A stretch of 64,000 nucleotides of DNA from Mycobacterium marinum. GTDB taxonomy: Bacteria > Actinomycetota > Actinomycetes > Mycobacteriales > Mycobacteriaceae. Location of the stretch: positions 2,480,001-2,544,000 of the forward strand of contig NZ_CP024190.1 of NCBI RefSeq assembly GCF_003391395.1, given 5' to 3'. The position numbers and the translations under genes are program-made. The notes under the pieces were generated by a model. It saw nothing but the letters and a program-made list of their open reading frames with translations, was not told where the DNA came from and searched no databases. Positions 26,102 through 35,406 of this stretch are shown here, piece by piece (position 1 is the stretch's first letter; every line of letters starts with the position of its first letter).

Positions 26102-28045
26102 GTGCCAGATCCCGCGACGTATCGCCCCGCGCCCGGGTCCATCCCGGTCGAGCCGGGGGTGTACCGATTCCGGGACCCGCATGGGCGAGTCATCTATGTC
26201 GGCAAGGCCAAGAGCCTGCGCAGCAGGCTGACGTCGTATTTTGCCGACATCGCGCACTTGCAGCCGAGGACCCGCCAGATGGTGACCACCGCCGCAAAGG
26301 TCGAGTGGACGGTGGTCAACACAGAGGTCGAGGCGCTGCAGCTCGAGTACAACTGGATCAAGGAATTCGATCCTCGCTTCAACGTTCGCTACCGCGATGA
26401 CAAGTCATATCCGGTGCTGGCCGTCACGCTCAACGAAGATTTTCCCCGGCTCATGGTCTATCGCGGTCCACGGCGCAAAGGGGTCCGCTATTTCGGGCCC
26501 TACTCGCACGCGTGGGCGATCCGCGAGACAGTGGATCTGCTTACCCGGGTGTTTCCGGCGCGCACCTGCTCGATGGGAGTGTTCAAGCGGCACAAGCAGA
26601 TAGACAGGCCATGCCTGCTCGGCTATATCGACAAGTGCTCGGCTCCCTGTATCGGCAGGGTCAGCAAAGAGCAGCATCGCCAGATTGTCGATGATTTCTG
26701 CGACTTTCTCTCCGGTAAGACCGACCGATACGCCCGCGAGCTGGAACAGCAGATGAACGCCGCTGCGGAGAACCTCGACTTCGAGCGCGCCGCACGGCTG
26801 CGAGATGACCGGTCTGCATTGAAGCGCGCGATGGAAAAGCAAGCCGTGGTGCTGGGGGACGGCACCGACGCGGACGTGGTGGCATTTGCCGACGACGAAC
26901 TCGAGGCGGCGGTGCAGGTGTTCCATGTCCGCGGCGGTCGGGTTCGCGGTCAGCGCGGCTGGGTGGTCGAAAAGCCCAGTGCACCAGATGTTTCCGTTGA
27001 GGAACAGTTGGTGGAGCAATTCCTGGCTCAGTTCTATGGCGACCAGGCGGAGTTGGGCGGTGCCGCCGATGAGTCGGTCAACCCGGTTCCCCGCGAGGTA
27101 CTGGTGCCGTGCCTGCCCTCCAACGCCGACCAACTGTCCAGCTGGTTGTCCGGCTTGCGCGGCTCGCGGGTCACGCTGCGCGTGCCGCGCCGCGGAGACA
27201 AGCGCGCGCTGGCCGAAACCGTGCAGCGAAATGCGAAAGAGGCGCTGCAGCAGCACAAGCTGAAGCGGGCCGGTGACTTCAACGCCAGATCTGCTGCACT
27301 GCAGAATATTCAGGAGGCGCTTGGGCTGGCCGATGCGCCGTTGCGCATCGAGTGCGTCGACATCAGCCACGTGCAGGGCACCGATGTGGTCGCCTCGCTG
27401 GTGGTCTTTGAGGACGGCCTACCGCGCAAGTCCGACTACCGCCACTTCGCCATCCGGGAAGCGGCTGGGCAGGGCCGCTCCGACGACGTCGCATCCATTG
27501 CCGAAGTGACTCGACGCCGGTTCCAGCGCCACCTGAGCGAACAGAACGATCCGAATCTGCTTTCCCCGGAAGGAAAATCTCGCCGATTCGCCTATCCGCC
27601 CAATCTCTATGTCGTTGACGGCGGTGCGCCGCAGGTCAACGCCGCCAGCGCCGTTCTCGAGGAGCTGGGTATCGTCGACGTCGCGGTGATCGGCCTGGCC
27701 AAGCGGCTGGAAGAAGTATGGGTGCCCTCCGAGCCGGATCCGATCATCATGCCGCGTAACAGCGAGGGCCTTTACTTGCTGCAGCGGGTGCGCGACGAGG
27801 CGCACCGATTCGCCATCACCTACCATCGGAGCAAGCGATCCAAGCGGATGACGGCGTCGGCGCTGGATGCGGTGCCCGGATTGGGAGAGCACCGTCGCAA
27901 GGCGCTCGTCACCCATTTCGGATCGATAGCCCGCCTCAAGGAGGCCACCGTCGACCAGATCACCGCGGTACCGGGTATTGGCGTAGCAACGGCAACTGCC
28001 GTGCTCGAGGCGTTGTGTCCCGACCAGCCGGGGGGTGCCCAATGA
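26102..28045 (+). CDS. uvrC: Excinuclease ABC subunit C
   Basis: UvrC makes both incisions in nucleotide excision repair. Domains in order over 647 residues: GIY-YIG nuclease (PGVYRFRDPHGRVIYVGKAK, N-terminal 100), a UVR/UvrB-binding coiled coil (about 205-240), an RNase H-like nuclease (ECVDISHVQGTDVVASLVV, about 385-540) and two C-terminal helix-hairpin-helix motifs (LDAVPGLGEHRRKAL, ITAVPGIGVATA). The start is GTG 26102. The stop overlaps the rapZ start (ATGA at 28042-28045). Confidence 0.96.
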   Translation: MPDPATYRPAPGSIPVEPGVYRFRDPHGRVIYVGKAKSLRSRLTSYFADIAHLQPRTRQMVTTAAKVEWTVVNTEVEALQLEYNWIKEFDPRFNVRYRDDKSYPVLAVTLNEDFPRLMVYRGPRRKGVRYFGPYSHAWAIRETVDLLTRVFPARTCSMGVFKRHKQIDRPCLLGYIDKCSAPCIGRVSKEQHRQIVDDFCDFLSGKTDRYARELEQQMNAAAENLDFERAARLRDDRSALKRAMEKQAVVLGDGTDADVVAFADDELEAAVQVFHVRGGRVRGQRGWVVEKPSAPDVSVEEQLVEQFLAQFYGDQAELGGAADESVNPVPREVLVPCLPSNADQLSSWLSGLRGSRVTLRVPRRGDKRALAETVQRNAKEALQQHKLKRAGDFNARSAALQNIQEALGLADAPLRIECVDISHVQGTDVVASLVVFEDGLPRKSDYRHFAIREAAGQGRSDDVASIAEVTRRRFQRHLSEQNDPNLLSPEGKSRRFAYPPNLYVVDGGAPQVNAASAVLEELGIVDVAVIGLAKRLEEVWVPSEPDPIIMPRNSEGLYLLQRVRDEAHRFAITYHRSKRSKRMTASALDAVPGLGEHRRKALVTHFGSIARLKEATVDQITAVPGIGVATATAVLEALCPDQPGGAQ

Positions 28046-28962
28046 CCAACCATATTGCGGGTGGCGGGAATCCGCCTGGTCCAGAAGTCGACGCCTCGGC
28101 CGGTATCGACGTGGTGCTGGTGACCGGGCTGTCCGGGGCGGGCCGCGGCACGGCGGCCAAGGTACTGGAGGACTTGGGCTGGTATGTCGCGGATAACCTG
28201 CCTCCGCAGCTAATCACCCGAATGGTGGATTTCGGGCTGGCGGCCGGATCACGCATCACCCAACTCGCCGTGGTGATGGACGTTCGGTCACGGGGCTTCA
28301 CCGGCGACCTGGATTCGGTGCGCAACGAACTGGCCACCCGCAACATCACCCCCCGAGTGGTGTTCATGGAGGCATCGGACGACATGTTGGTGCGCCGCTA
28401 CGAACAGAATCGCCGTAGCCACCCGCTGCAGGGCGGGCACACACTTGCCGAGGGGATCGCCGCCGAGCGCAAGATGCTCGAGCCGGTGCGCGCCACCGCC
28501 GACCTCATCATCGACACGTCCACGCTCTCGGTGCGCGGGCTGCGGGAGAACATCGAACGAGCTTTCGGCGGCGACGCCGCGGCGATCACCAGCGTCACCG
28601 TAGAGTCCTTCGGCTTCAAGTACGGACTGCCGATGGACGCGGACATGGTCATGGACGTGCGGTTTTTGCCCAACCCGCACTGGGTCGACGAGCTGCGGCC
28701 ACTGACCGGCCAACATCAGGCGGTCAGCGACTACGTCCTGGGCCGGCCGGGCGCGTCCGAGTTTCTGCAGACCTACCATGAGCTGCTATCCCTGGTCGTG
28801 GAGGGCTATCGCCGGGAGGGCAAGCGCTACATGACGGTCGCGATCGGCTGCACCGGTGGCAAGCATCGCAGCGTCGCCATCGCCGAAGCACTGGTGGGGC
28901 TGCTGCGGTCGAATTCGCGACTTTCGGTGCGGGTGCTGCACCGGGATCTGGGCCGCGAATGA
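28042..28962 (+). CDS. rapZ: RapZ/YvcJ-family nucleotide-binding protein
   Basis: RapZ-family proteins bind nucleotides and, in E. coli, direct RNase E to a small RNA; in Gram-positives the role is less clear. The 306-residue product has the N-terminal P-loop region VTGLSGAGRGTAAKVLED, in which the Walker A Lys-Ser is replaced by Arg-Gly. The C-terminal domain shows SFGFKYGLPMDADMVMDVRF, PNPHWVDELRPLTG and IGCTGGKHRSVAIAE. ATG 28042 is set by its overlap with uvrC. The stop overlaps cuvA. The RapZ-YvcK-WhiA order is conserved in Gram-positives. Confidence 0.93.
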   Translation: MTNHIAGGGNPPGPEVDASAGIDVVLVTGLSGAGRGTAAKVLEDLGWYVADNLPPQLITRMVDFGLAAGSRITQLAVVMDVRSRGFTGDLDSVRNELATRNITPRVVFMEASDDMLVRRYEQNRRSHPLQGGHTLAEGIAAERKMLEPVRATADLIIDTSTLSVRGLRENIERAFGGDAAAITSVTVESFGFKYGLPMDADMVMDVRFLPNPHWVDELRPLTGQHQAVSDYVLGRPGASEFLQTYHELLSLVVEGYRREGKRYMTVAIGCTGGKHRSVAIAEALVGLLRSNSRLSVRVLHRDLGRE

Positions 28963-30035
28963 ATTCACCGGCGAGCCATAGCATCGTTGCTTTGGGTGGC
29001 GGACACGGGCTATACGCGACGCTGTCGGCGGCTCGTCGGCTCACTCCCTACGTCACCGCGATCGTGACCGTTGCCGACGACGGTGGATCCTCGGGTCGGC
29101 TACGTAGCGAACTCGACGTGATACCGCCGGGTGATTTGCGAATGGCGCTGGCGGCCTTGGCATCCGACAGTCCGTACGGCCGGCTTTGGGCGACCATTCT
29201 GCAGCATCGGTTCGGTGGCAGCGGCGCGCTGGCCGGGCATCCGATCGGCAACCTGTTGCTGGCCGGCCTGTCCGAGGTGCTGGCCGATCCGGTAGCGGCG
29301 CTCGACGAACTCGGGCGCATTCTCGGCGTCAAGGGCCGGGTGCTGCCGATGTGTCCGATTGCGCTGCAGATCGAAGCCGACGTTTCCGGGCTGGAGTCTG
29401 ATCCGCGGATGTTCCGGCTGATCCGCGGCCAGGTGGCGGTGGCCACCACCCCGGGAAAGGTGAGACGGGTGCGGTTGCGGCCGGCCGACCCACCGGCGAC
29501 CCGCCAGGCCGTCGACGCCATCATGGCCGCCGATCTCATCGTCTTAGGTCCCGGGTCGTGGTTCACCAGTGTGATTCCGCATGTGCTGGTGCCAGGGCTG
29601 TTCGCGGCGTTGCAGGCCACGTCGGCGCGTCGCGCGCTGGTGCTCAACCTGGTGGCCGAGCCGGGGGAGACGGCCGGTTTCTCGGTTGAGCGTCACCTGC
29701 ACGTCCTGGCCCAGCATGCCCCGGGGTTCACGGTCCACGACATAATCATCGACGCGGACCGGGTGCCTAGCGATCGAGAGAAGGAGCAACTTCGCCGCAC
29801 GGCAACAATGCTTCAGGCCGAGGTCCACTTCGCCGACGTTGCCCGACCTGGTACACCTTTACATGACCCGGGCAAGCTAGCGGCCGTCCTGGATGCAGTG
29901 CGGGTCCGTGACAGGGACCTCACGACGCCTCCGGTGACGAGTCCGCAGGAGATACCGATCGAGGGCGGACGTCAACAGACCGGCGGGCCCGGGGCGGGTG
30001 GCAACAGACCGAAGGGTGACGACGCGTGGCGATGA
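28959..30035 (+). CDS. cuvA: CuvA/YvcK-family protein (gluconeogenesis factor, UDP-sugar binding)
   Basis: YvcK-type proteins bind UDP-sugars and link cell-wall precursor metabolism to growth; the mycobacterial member CuvA localises to sites of wall growth and is a PknB substrate. The 358-residue protein has the start VALGGGHGLYATLSAAR, ADDGGSSGRLRSEL, PGDLRMALAAL, LGPGSWFTSVIPH and NLVAEPGET. The C-terminal tail is low-complexity and Thr/Pro/Gly-rich, where the phosphorylation site might lie (inference). ATGA overlap with rapZ; the end overlaps whiA by 10 nt. Confidence 0.94.
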   Translation: MNSPASHSIVALGGGHGLYATLSAARRLTPYVTAIVTVADDGGSSGRLRSELDVIPPGDLRMALAALASDSPYGRLWATILQHRFGGSGALAGHPIGNLLLAGLSEVLADPVAALDELGRILGVKGRVLPMCPIALQIEADVSGLESDPRMFRLIRGQVAVATTPGKVRRVRLRPADPPATRQAVDAIMAADLIVLGPGSWFTSVIPHVLVPGLFAALQATSARRALVLNLVAEPGETAGFSVERHLHVLAQHAPGFTVHDIIIDADRVPSDREKEQLRRTATMLQAEVHFADVARPGTPLHDPGKLAAVLDAVRVRDRDLTTPPVTSPQEIPIEGGRQQTGGPGAGGNRPKGDDAWR

Positions 30036-31009
30036 CGACTGAAGTCAAGGACGAACTGAGTCGCCTAGTAGTCAAATCGGTCAGCGCCCGGCGCGCTGAG
30101 GTCACTTCGCTGCTCAGATTCGCCGGGGGCCTGCACATAGTGGCTGGGCGCGTCGTCGTCGAGGCCGAGGTGGATCTGGGCAGCATCGCGCGGCGGCTGC
30201 GCAAAGACATCTTCGACCTCTATGGCTACAGCGCGGTGGTGCACGTGCTGTCGGCCAGCGGGATCCGCAAGAACACCCGGTACGTGCTGCGGGTCGCCAA
30301 CGACGGCGAAGCGCTGGCGCGTCAGACCGGACTGCTCGACATGCGGGGCCGTCCGGTGCGTGGCCTGCCGGCCCAGGTGGTCGGCGGCAGTATCGGCGAC
30401 GCGGAAGCCGCGTGGCGGGGCGCCTTTCTGGCGCATGGGTCACTGACCGAACCCGGGCGCTCGTCGGCACTCGAGGTCAGCTGCCCGGGCCCGGAAGCTG
30501 CCCTGGCGCTGGTGGGGGCCGCCCGCAGGCTCGGGGTGGGTGCCAAGGCCCGTGAGGTCCGCGGAGCCGATCGCGTGGTGGTGCGCGACGGCGAGGCGAT
30601 CGGTGCCCTGCTGACCCGAATGGGGGCACAGGACACCAGGCTGGTCTGGGAAGAGCGCCGGATGCGTCGCGAGGTGCGCGCGACGGCCAACCGGCTGGCC
30701 AATTTCGATGATGCCAATCTGCGCCGCTCGGCGCGCGCGGCGGTGGCGGCGGCCGCCAGGGTGGAACGAGCGCTGGAGATCCTCGGTGACACGGTGCCCG
30801 ATCATCTGGCCTCGGCCGGCAAACTGCGTGTCGAGCATCGCCAGGCATCGCTGGAGGAGCTGGGCCGCCTTGCCGATCCACCGATGACGAAAGATGCTGT
30901 GGCGGGCCGGATTCGGCGGCTGCTGTCGATGGCCGATCGCAAGGCGAAGGTGGAAGGAATTCCCGACACCGAATCGGCGGTGACGCCCGACTTGCTCGAG
31001 GATGCGTAG
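30026..31009 (+). CDS. whiA: Sporulation/division transcription regulator WhiA
   Basis: WhiA combines a LAGLIDADG-like fold without nuclease activity with a C-terminal helix-turn-helix and controls division or sporulation genes in actinobacteria. The 327-residue product is nearly the same as the remembered M. tuberculosis protein: VKDELSRLVV, GGSIGDAEAAWRGAFLAHGS, LEVSCPGPEAALALVGAAR, and the HTH region SLEELGRLADPPMTKDAVAGR. The start is GTG 30026, inside cuvA. It ends the uvrC-rapZ-cuvA-whiA chain; Rv1424c that follows in H37Rv is absent. Confidence 0.96.
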   Translation: MAMTTEVKDELSRLVVKSVSARRAEVTSLLRFAGGLHIVAGRVVVEAEVDLGSIARRLRKDIFDLYGYSAVVHVLSASGIRKNTRYVLRVANDGEALARQTGLLDMRGRPVRGLPAQVVGGSIGDAEAAWRGAFLAHGSLTEPGRSSALEVSCPGPEAALALVGAARRLGVGAKAREVRGADRVVVRDGEAIGALLTRMGAQDTRLVWEERRMRREVRATANRLANFDDANLRRSARAAVAAAARVERALEILGDTVPDHLASAGKLRVEHRQASLEELGRLADPPMTKDAVAGRIRRLLSMADRKAKVEGIPDTESAVTPDLLEDA

Positions 31010-31013
31010 TCCG

Positions 31014-31030
31014 CGCAAGCACTGCTTGCG
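31014..31030 (+). terminator. Possible short terminator hairpin after whiA
   Basis: A 6-bp stem (CGCAAG at 31014-31019, CTTGCG at 31025-31030) lies 5 nt after the whiA stop. It is short and has no U-tract, so support is weak. Confidence 0.3.
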
Positions 31031-31111
31031 GGGCCGTCGCACGACGACGGCGCGTTGTGAGATTTCTGGGAGTGCTGGCCCTAGCAGCTCACGGGAGGTT
31101 ATGGTCGCCCA

Positions 31112-32494
31112 ATGAGGCGGCTCTCGAGTGTTGATGCGGCGTTCTGGTCTGCGGAGACCGCAGGCTGGCACATGCATGTTGGTGCGCTGGCGATTTGCGA
31201 TCCGACCGATGCGCCCGACTACAGCTTTCAGCGGTTGCGCGAACTACTCATCGAACGGCTCCCGGAGATCCCACAGCTGCGCTGGAGAGTCACCGGGGCC
31301 CCGCTGGGGCTGGACCGGCCCTGGTTCGTCGAAGACCAGGATCTGGACGTCGACTTTCACGTGCGGCGAATCGGAGTCCCCGCGCCGGGCGGCCGGCGCG
31401 AGCTCGAGGAGCTCGTCGGTCGGCTCATGTCCTACAAGCTTGATCGCTCTCGACCGCTATGGGAACTCTGGGTCATCGAGGGCGTCGAAGGCGGGCGCAT
31501 CGCCACCCTGACCAAGATGCACCACGCCATTGTCGACGGTGTCTCGGGTGCCGGGTTAGGTGAGATTCTGCTGGATGTCACGCCCGAACCGCGGCCACCA
31601 CAAGAGGAAACAGTTGGATTCGTCGGATTCCAGATCCCCAGGCTGGAGCGCCGCGCGGTGGGTGCCCTGATCAACGTGGGAATTATGACCCCGTTCCGCA
31701 TCGCACGGCTGGTGGAGCAAACCGTGCGCCAGCAGATCGCGGCGCTGGGCGTGAGCGCCAGGCCACCCCGCTACTTCGATGCACCCAAGACCCGGTTCAA
31801 CGCACATGTGTCGCCGCACCGGCGGGTCAGTGGGTGCCGCATTGAACTGGCAAGGGCCAAGGCGGTCAAGGATGCCTTCGGCGTCAAACTCAACGACGTT
31901 GTGCTGGCGACGGTGGCCGGGGCGGCGCGGGAATACCTGAAGAAGCGCGACGAGCTGCCCGCCAAGCCGCTCATCGCGCAGATTCCGGTGTCCACCCGCA
32001 CCGATCAAACCAAGGAGGACGTCGGCAACCAGATCAGCTCGATGACGGCGTCGCTGGCGACCCACATCAATGATCCGGCCGAGCGTCTCAAGGCCATTCA
32101 CGAGAGCACCCAGAACGCCAAAGAGATGGCCAAGGCGCTCTCGGCGCATCAGATCATGGGGCTTACCGAGACCACCCCGCCCGGTCTGCTCCATCTGGCC
32201 GCCCGTGCGTACACCGCTACCGGGCTTTCCCATAACCTGGCCCCGATCAACCTCGTCGTCTCCAACGTCCCCGGCCCGCAGTTCCCCCTCTATATGGCGG
32301 GTGCGCGGCTGGACTCCTTGGTGCCGCTAGGGCCGCCGGTGATGGACGTGGCGTTGAACATCACCTGCTTCTCGTATCAGGAGCATCTGGACTTCGGGTT
32401 CGTGACGACACCCGAGGTAGCCAATGACATCGACGAGATGGCCGACCTCATCGAACCGGCGCTGGCCGAGCTCGAACGCGCGGCTGGTCTCTAG
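31112..32494 (+). CDS. Wax ester synthase/diacylglycerol acyltransferase family protein (Rv1425-like)
   Basis: It is predicted to esterify an acyl-CoA to diacylglycerol or a fatty alcohol, forming storage lipid. The 460-residue protein carries the condensation-type active site HHAIVDG at residues 137-143 and the conserved C-terminal signature NLVVSNVPGPQFPLYMAG. Length and residues agree with the mycobacterial Tgs/WS-DGAT family and Rv1425. It converges on the lipO gene with no base between the two stop codons. Lipid context (lipO, fadD12, PlsC-like gene) fits. Confidence 0.93.
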   Translation: MRRLSSVDAAFWSAETAGWHMHVGALAICDPTDAPDYSFQRLRELLIERLPEIPQLRWRVTGAPLGLDRPWFVEDQDLDVDFHVRRIGVPAPGGRRELEELVGRLMSYKLDRSRPLWELWVIEGVEGGRIATLTKMHHAIVDGVSGAGLGEILLDVTPEPRPPQEETVGFVGFQIPRLERRAVGALINVGIMTPFRIARLVEQTVRQQIAALGVSARPPRYFDAPKTRFNAHVSPHRRVSGCRIELARAKAVKDAFGVKLNDVVLATVAGAAREYLKKRDELPAKPLIAQIPVSTRTDQTKEDVGNQISSMTASLATHINDPAERLKAIHESTQNAKEMAKALSAHQIMGLTETTPPGLLHLAARAYTATGLSHNLAPINLVVSNVPGPQFPLYMAGARLDSLVPLGPPVMDVALNITCFSYQEHLDFGFVTTPEVANDIDEMADLIEPALAELERAAGL

Positions 32495-33772
32495 CTAGCG
32501 TGGGCCCGGGCCGTTGGTGACGTATACCCAGGACAGGAACCGGGCCACGGCTTCGGAAGCCTTATGCGCGCGTGGGGAACCGAAGACGTCGAAGGCATGC
32601 TGGGCGTTGGGCAATTCGGCGTAGGCGACCGGGGACTTCGACACCGCCCGTAATTCTTCGACGAACTCTCGAGCTTCGACCACCGGGATGAGGGAGTCGT
32701 CTTGGCCGTGTAGCACGAAGAACGGTGGTGCGTCGGCCCGTACATGGTGGATTGGCGAAGCATCGACGAAGACCTCGCGGTGGTCGCGGAATTTCCGTTT
32801 CACCACGAAACGCGCTAGCAATTCGACGAATTCAGGTCGCCCCTCGGCCTCGGTCGAATACCAGTCGTAGCGGCCATAGATGGGAACCGCCGCCGCCACA
32901 GAGGTGTCGGCTTCCTCGAAGCCGGGTTGAAACCTGGGTTCGTTGGGGGTCAGAGCCGCCAGCGCGGACAGGTGGCCGCCCGCTGACCCGCCGCTGATCG
33001 CCACGAAGTCCGGGTCGCCGCCGTAGTCGGCGATGTTTTCTTTCACCCAGGCCAGGGCGCGCTTGACGTCGACGATATGCGCCGGCCAGGTGTGTAGGGG
33101 AGAGACCCGATAGTTCAGCGACACACAGACCCAGCCACGCGAAACCAGGTGGCTCATCAGGGGATACGCCTGGGGGCGGCGCCATCCGAGGACCCAGGCG
33201 CCACCGGGCACCTGCACCAGCACCGGGGCCTTGCCGTCGCGCGGCAGATCGCGTCGCCGCCAGATGTCGGCCAGGTTGGCACGGCGGTGTGGGCCGTAGG
33301 CCACGATGTTGGTCTTCTCCACATAGAGTCGGCGTGCCACGGTCGTGCGCAGGGGGAGGTTGCGTCGTCCCCGCCGCGTCGGCTCGGTCGGCAGGGTGGC
33401 CAACTCCTGGGCGTAGTCAGCCCCCAGTCCTTCGGTCAACCCCGCCTCGAGGACCGGCCCGGGGGTGGTGATGCCGCGGTAGCGGATCACGCCCAGCGTT
33501 GCCCAGGCCGCGGCGGTAAGGGCCAACGCGGCTTTGCCCTTCGGCCCGGCGAAATCACCGCGTCGTCCGCGGCGCAGCGCGTCCACCACTGACGCGGCCA
33601 GGTAAAGACCAGGCACCTCCGAGGTCGGCCAGCCAAGCCAGAACACGAAAAAGGCGGCATAGGGGTTGCGGCTGATGGGCCGTAATCCGTTGGCGGCGTT
33701 GACGAGTTCGGCCGTCGCCCGGGTCAGGGGCCGGGGCCGGCGGGCCAGCTTGCGCAGTCGATCGCCCCTCAT
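32495..33772 (-). CDS. lipO: Alpha/beta hydrolase esterase LipO
   Basis: This 425-residue predicted esterase has a hydrophobic N-terminal region (AAFFVFWLGWP and nearby segments) that may anchor it to the membrane. The hydrolase domain has an atypical oxyanion motif VQVPGGAWVLG, where the usual HGGG His is Pro, then the nucleophile elbow ISGGSAGGHLSAL, the acid in LHGQDDSLIP and the base in NAQHAFDVF. It is ATGA-coupled to fadD12 upstream, so hydrolysis and acyl activation may act on the same lipid. Matches the place and length of Rv1426c. Confidence 0.9.
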   Translation of the reverse strand: MRGDRLRKLARRPRPLTRATAELVNAANGLRPISRNPYAAFFVFWLGWPTSEVPGLYLAASVVDALRRGRRGDFAGPKGKAALALTAAAWATLGVIRYRGITTPGPVLEAGLTEGLGADYAQELATLPTEPTRRGRRNLPLRTTVARRLYVEKTNIVAYGPHRRANLADIWRRRDLPRDGKAPVLVQVPGGAWVLGWRRPQAYPLMSHLVSRGWVCVSLNYRVSPLHTWPAHIVDVKRALAWVKENIADYGGDPDFVAISGGSAGGHLSALAALTPNEPRFQPGFEEADTSVAAAVPIYGRYDWYSTEAEGRPEFVELLARFVVKRKFRDHREVFVDASPIHHVRADAPPFFVLHGQDDSLIPVVEAREFVEELRAVSKSPVAYAELPNAQHAFDVFGSPRAHKASEAVARFLSWVYVTNGPGPR

Positions 33773-35403
33773 GAGCCGCAGACCTTTGCCTGCAGTTCGG
33801 CGCGCAATATCTTGCCGGTGCTGCCGCGGGGCAACTCGTCGAGAACCGCGATTTCGCGGGGCACCTTGTAGTTGGCCAGGTTGTCGCGCACATGTTGTTT
33901 GAGGGTTTCGGGGGCGGCATTCTCATCAAGATCAGCGTCGGGTTCGAGCACCACGAATGCGGCCAGCCGCTGTCCGTACTGTTCATCGTCGACGCCGATC
34001 ACCGCGGCCTCCGCGACTTCGGGATGGGTAGCAAGGGTCTTTTCCACCTCGATCGGGTAGACGTTCTCTCCTCCGGAGACGATCATTTCGTCGTCGCGCC
34101 CGACCACGAACAGCCGTCCGTTGCGGTCCAGGTAGCCCACGTCGCCCGACGACATGAAGCCGGCGTGGAAATCCTTGGTGGTGCCCGATGTGTATCCGTC
34201 GAACTGGCTGTCGTTGCAGACAAAGATGCTGCCGACCTCGCCCACCGGCACTTCGTTGAATTCCGGGTCCAGGATCCGGATTTCGGTTCCTTCGGCGGGG
34301 CGGCCCGCGGTGTCGGGTGCGGCACGCAGGTCTGCCGGTGTCGCGGTGGCGATCATCCCGGCCTCGGTCGCGTTGTAGTTGTTGTAGATCACGTCGCCGA
34401 ATCGGTTCATGAACGCGATGACGACGTCGGGGCGCATCCGGGAACCGGACGCCGCGGCAAACCGCAGTGTGCGGCCGCTGTAGCGGTTGAGCACCTTGGT
34501 GGGCAGTTCCATGATGCGGTCGAACATCACCGGCACCACCACCAGGCCGGTCGCCCGATGGCGGTCGATGAGATCCAGCGTCGCTTCCGGGTCGAACTTG
34601 CGGCGGGTGACGATCGTGCATGCCAGTGATGCGGCCAGCACCAGCTGTGAGAAGCCCCAGGCGTGGAACATCGGCGCCACGATCACGATGGGCTGTTCGG
34701 CTCGCCACGGTGTGCGGTCCAGAATCGCTTTCAGGGTGCCGATTCCGCCGCTACCTCCAGAATGCTTGGCGCCCTTAGGCGTTCCGGTGGTGCCCGAGGT
34801 CAGCAGGATCAGCCGGCCGGTGCGGTCGGTGCGCTCGGGCTGGTCGCGCAGGTGGGCGTTGACGAGCTGTTCGACGGTCAGGTCGTGCTGTCCATCAGAC
34901 CACGCGACGATCCGAGTGGCCTGTGGCCGGCCATCAAATGCGCGGTCGACCGTGGCGGTGAATTCTTCGTCGTAGATGACGGTGTCGACGCCTTCGCGGG
35001 CCACCACATCGGCCAGCGCCGGACCCGCGAATGCGGTATTGAGCAGCAGAATGTCGGCACCGATCCGGTTGGCCGCCACCAGCGCTTCGACGAACCCGCG
35101 ATGGTTGCGGCACATGATTCCGACGACCTTGGGCGAGCCGGCCGGCAGTGCCTGCAGCGCGGCGGCCAGGGCGTTGCTGCGCTCGTCGAGCTGCCGCCAG
35201 GTCAGCGTGCCCAACTCGTCGACCAGGCCCGGCCGATCTGGGCAGCGCTGGGCGGCTCCCGCGAATCCCGCAGTGAATCCCATCCCCTCGCGACGCATGG
35301 CGGCGGCGATCTTCAGGTATCGGTCCGGTCGCATCGGGGCGATCAGACCGGACCGCGCCAACGTGGTGATCAGACCCAGGATCTGGTCGATGCGAGGCGC
35401 CAT
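33769..35403 (-). CDS. fadD12: Fatty acid-CoA/AMP ligase FadD12
   Basis: This is an ANL-superfamily acyl activating enzyme of 544 residues. The AMP-binding motif LILLTSGTTGTPKGAKHSGG is near residue 180, NNYNATEAG follows, and the C-terminal domain has GRDDEMIVSGGENVYPIEVE and the catalytic lysine in GSTGKILRAEL. It is expected to form acyl-CoA from free fatty acid, ATP and CoA; chain length cannot be read from sequence. It sits between lipO (4-bp overlap) and the acyltransferase gene (3 nt), suggesting a lipid remodelling operon. Confidence 0.94.
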   Translation of the reverse strand: MAPRIDQILGLITTLARSGLIAPMRPDRYLKIAAAMRREGMGFTAGFAGAAQRCPDRPGLVDELGTLTWRQLDERSNALAAALQALPAGSPKVVGIMCRNHRGFVEALVAANRIGADILLLNTAFAGPALADVVAREGVDTVIYDEEFTATVDRAFDGRPQATRIVAWSDGQHDLTVEQLVNAHLRDQPERTDRTGRLILLTSGTTGTPKGAKHSGGSGGIGTLKAILDRTPWRAEQPIVIVAPMFHAWGFSQLVLAASLACTIVTRRKFDPEATLDLIDRHRATGLVVVPVMFDRIMELPTKVLNRYSGRTLRFAAASGSRMRPDVVIAFMNRFGDVIYNNYNATEAGMIATATPADLRAAPDTAGRPAEGTEIRILDPEFNEVPVGEVGSIFVCNDSQFDGYTSGTTKDFHAGFMSSGDVGYLDRNGRLFVVGRDDEMIVSGGENVYPIEVEKTLATHPEVAEAAVIGVDDEQYGQRLAAFVVLEPDADLDENAAPETLKQHVRDNLANYKVPREIAVLDELPRGSTGKILRAELQAKVCGS

Positions 35404-35406
35404 GGC

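Noticed and set aside
26102..31009. Novel system in the uvrC-rapZ-cuvA-whiA chain
   Set aside because: The order and overlaps are conserved across Gram-positive and actinobacterial genomes, so the arrangement itself is ordinary.
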